From Leptospira sp. 96542 (GTDB taxonomy: Bacteria; Spirochaetota; Leptospiria; Leptospirales; Leptospiraceae), in contig JARJFC010000112.1 in the NCBI GenBank assembly GCA_029310945.1, positions 1-6,452 of the forward strand: a stretch of 6,452 nucleotides of DNA. The letters run 5' to 3'. Below the pieces are notes generated by a model. The model saw only the letters and a list, made by a program, of their open reading frames with translations, had not been told where the DNA came from and did not search any database. This document shows, in pieces, positions 5,241-6,452 of this stretch (position 1 is its first letter; each line of letters begins with the position of its first letter). The position numbers and the translations under genes are program-made.

Positions 5241-6452
5241 ATGCGTACTCCTACCTCCCTTCTGCTGGGCGGCGTGGCCTTGCTCGCGGTGCTGCCCAGC
5301 TTGTTGTCGCCCGCCCTGATCAATGCCGCCGTGCAGATGTTGATAGCCGCCTTGTTTGCCAGTGCCTACAGCCTGTTGGCGGGCCGCGCCGGCATGCTGT
5401 CTTTTGGCCATGCCGCGTATTTCGGTGTCGGGGCCTTCGCCACCGTCCATGGCATGAACGCACTCGGCGGCACCGGCTTGCTGCCGACGCCCTTGCTGCC
5501 CTTGGTCGGTGCCGCGGCCGGGCTTGTGTTCGGCATCGCCGCGGGCTGGATCGCCACGAAGCGCAGCGGCACGGCCTTTGCGATGATCACCCTCGCCATC
5601 GCCGAGATCCTGCATGCGCTGGCGCCCCAGCTCAAGGGCCTGTTCGGCGGCGAGTCCGGCATTTCGGCCATGCGCATGCCGGCCTGGGGCCTGAACTTCG
5701 GTTCCAGCACCCAGGTCTATTACCTCGCGCTGGGCTGGGTGCTGTTCTCGCTGTTGCTGCTGTACTTTCATACCCAGACGCCGGCCGGCAGGCTGACGCT
5801 GGGGCTGCGTGAGAACGGCCATCGCCTGCGTTTTCTGGGGTATGACGTGCATCGCCTCGGTGTGTCGGCGTTCGCGATTTCGGGGTTGTTCTCGGGCGTC
5901 GCCGGAGGCTTGCAGGTGCTGGCCAACGAATCGGCCAACTACGTGGTCTTCGACGCCGCCGTTTCGGCCGGTGTCGTGCTCAACAGCTACATCGGGGGCG
6001 TCGGCGTTTTCCTCGGGCCCGCGTTGGGCGCGGCCCTGATGACCTTTTTCGGGTACGCGGTGTCCGACGCGACCCAGGCCTGGCTGCTCTATCAAGGCGT
6101 GCTGTTCGTGCTGGTGATGATGTTCATGCCCGAAGGGCTCGTGGGCCTGGGCGGTGCGGCGACTGGACACATGCGCCGCCTGGGCGCGGCGCGTGCCCTG
6201 CCGCTGCTACTGGTCTGGCTGCTGGCCGTGCTGCTGCTGGCGGCGGGTGCGGTTTTCCTGATCGAGCTGTTGCAGCGCCTCTGCTCGCACGACTATCGCG
6301 CCATGGCGGCCATGGCCTCATCGTTGCCGCCCGTCACGATGTTCGGCAATTCCTGGCAAGCCACGGGCGTGGTCACGTGGGCGTGCCCCGTGGCATTGCT
6401 GGCGCTGGGTGCCGTCCTGTTGCGTTATGCGCAGCGGCGCCTGCACATCCAG
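5241..6452 (+). CDS. livM: LivM-family ABC transporter permease with C-terminal extension (3' end beyond window)
   Basis: From the ATG at 5241 the frame is open to the window end: 404 codons, no stop. The first about 300 residues are a LivM-type inner-membrane permease. LSFGHAAYFGVGAF (53-66) is the family signature, TPAGRLTLGLREN (180-192) is the ATPase-coupling loop, FSGVAGGLQVL follows it, and MPEGLVGL (296-303) is where ordinary LivM proteins nearly end. Instead the chain continues for at least 100 residues, with a hydrophobic helix at about 320-341, a loop of about 35 residues, a second hydrophobic segment at about 378-394 and a basic tail (RYAQRRLHIQ). It forms the heterodimeric channel with LivH, 8 bp upstream. 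No Shine-Dalgarno is visible, so coupling to livH translation is likely. ATPase genes should follow on the right. Codon use shows somewhat more TTG and T-ending codons than livH, but not enough to argue for separate origin. Confidence 0.92.
   Translation, partial: MRTPTSLLLGGVALLAVLPSLLSPALINAAVQMLIAALFASAYSLLAGRAGMLSFGHAAYFGVGAFATVHGMNALGGTGLLPTPLLPLVGAAAGLVFGIAAGWIATKRSGTAFAMITLAIAEILHALAPQLKGLFGGESGISAMRMPAWGLNFGSSTQVYYLALGWVLFSLLLLYFHTQTPAGRLTLGLRENGHRLRFLGYDVHRLGVSAFAISGLFSGVAGGLQVLANESANYVVFDAAVSAGVVLNSYIGGVGVFLGPALGAALMTFFGYAVSDATQAWLLYQGVLFVLVMMFMPEGLVGLGGAATGHMRRLGAARALPLLLVWLLAVLLLAAGAVFLIELLQRLCSHDYRAMAAMASSLPPVTMFGNSWQATGVVTWACPVALLALGAVLLRYAQRRLHIQ

Noticed and set aside
4920..6170. 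416-codon minus-strand open frame opposite livH and livM
   Set aside because: It has a low-complexity Gln/His/Arg/Gly composition and spans two recognised permease genes, so it is a shadow.

Overview
The window is very GC-rich DNA with strong G/C preference at third codon positions. The gene content and protein style suggest a betaproteobacterium of the Burkholderiales (Comamonadaceae- or Alcaligenaceae-like). That placement is an inference from composition and families, not from a marker gene. No rRNA, tRNA, insertion sequence, CRISPR array or phage gene is visible. The window is almost entirely coding, apart from one divergent control region of 172 bp.

Layout. On the minus strand, the left edge holds the first codons of a gene that runs out of the window (start near 91). 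About 20 bp upstream of it on the same strand is a 647-residue GAF/PucR-type transcriptional regulator (111-2054), which begins with TTG. The intergenic region 2055-2226 separates it from a plus-strand operon and carries nested inverted repeats that look like an operator. The plus-strand operon is: a classical short-chain dehydrogenase/reductase (2227-3018), a periplasmic substrate-binding protein with signal peptide (3052-4287), a LivH-family permease (4291-5232) and a LivM-family permease (5241 to beyond 6452, open at the right edge). The operon genes lie 33, 3 and 8 bp apart. The two ATPase genes (LivG/LivF type) expected for such a transporter are not in the window and probably follow on the right.

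Working model (inference). A small organic molecule is captured in the periplasm and imported by a branched-chain-amino-acid-type (HAAT family) ABC transporter. It, or a product of it, is then oxidised or reduced by the SDR, and the divergent GAF/PucR regulator senses the substrate or a metabolite and controls the operon. The ligand cannot be read from the sequence: Liv-type transporters also carry aromatic acids, amides, urea and other acids. Having an SDR as first gene and a PucR-type regulator favours a catabolic role over simple leucine uptake. The most unusual points are the nested dyad between the divergent genes, the unusual leader of the SDR gene, and a C-terminal extension of about 100 residues with two extra hydrophobic segments on LivM.
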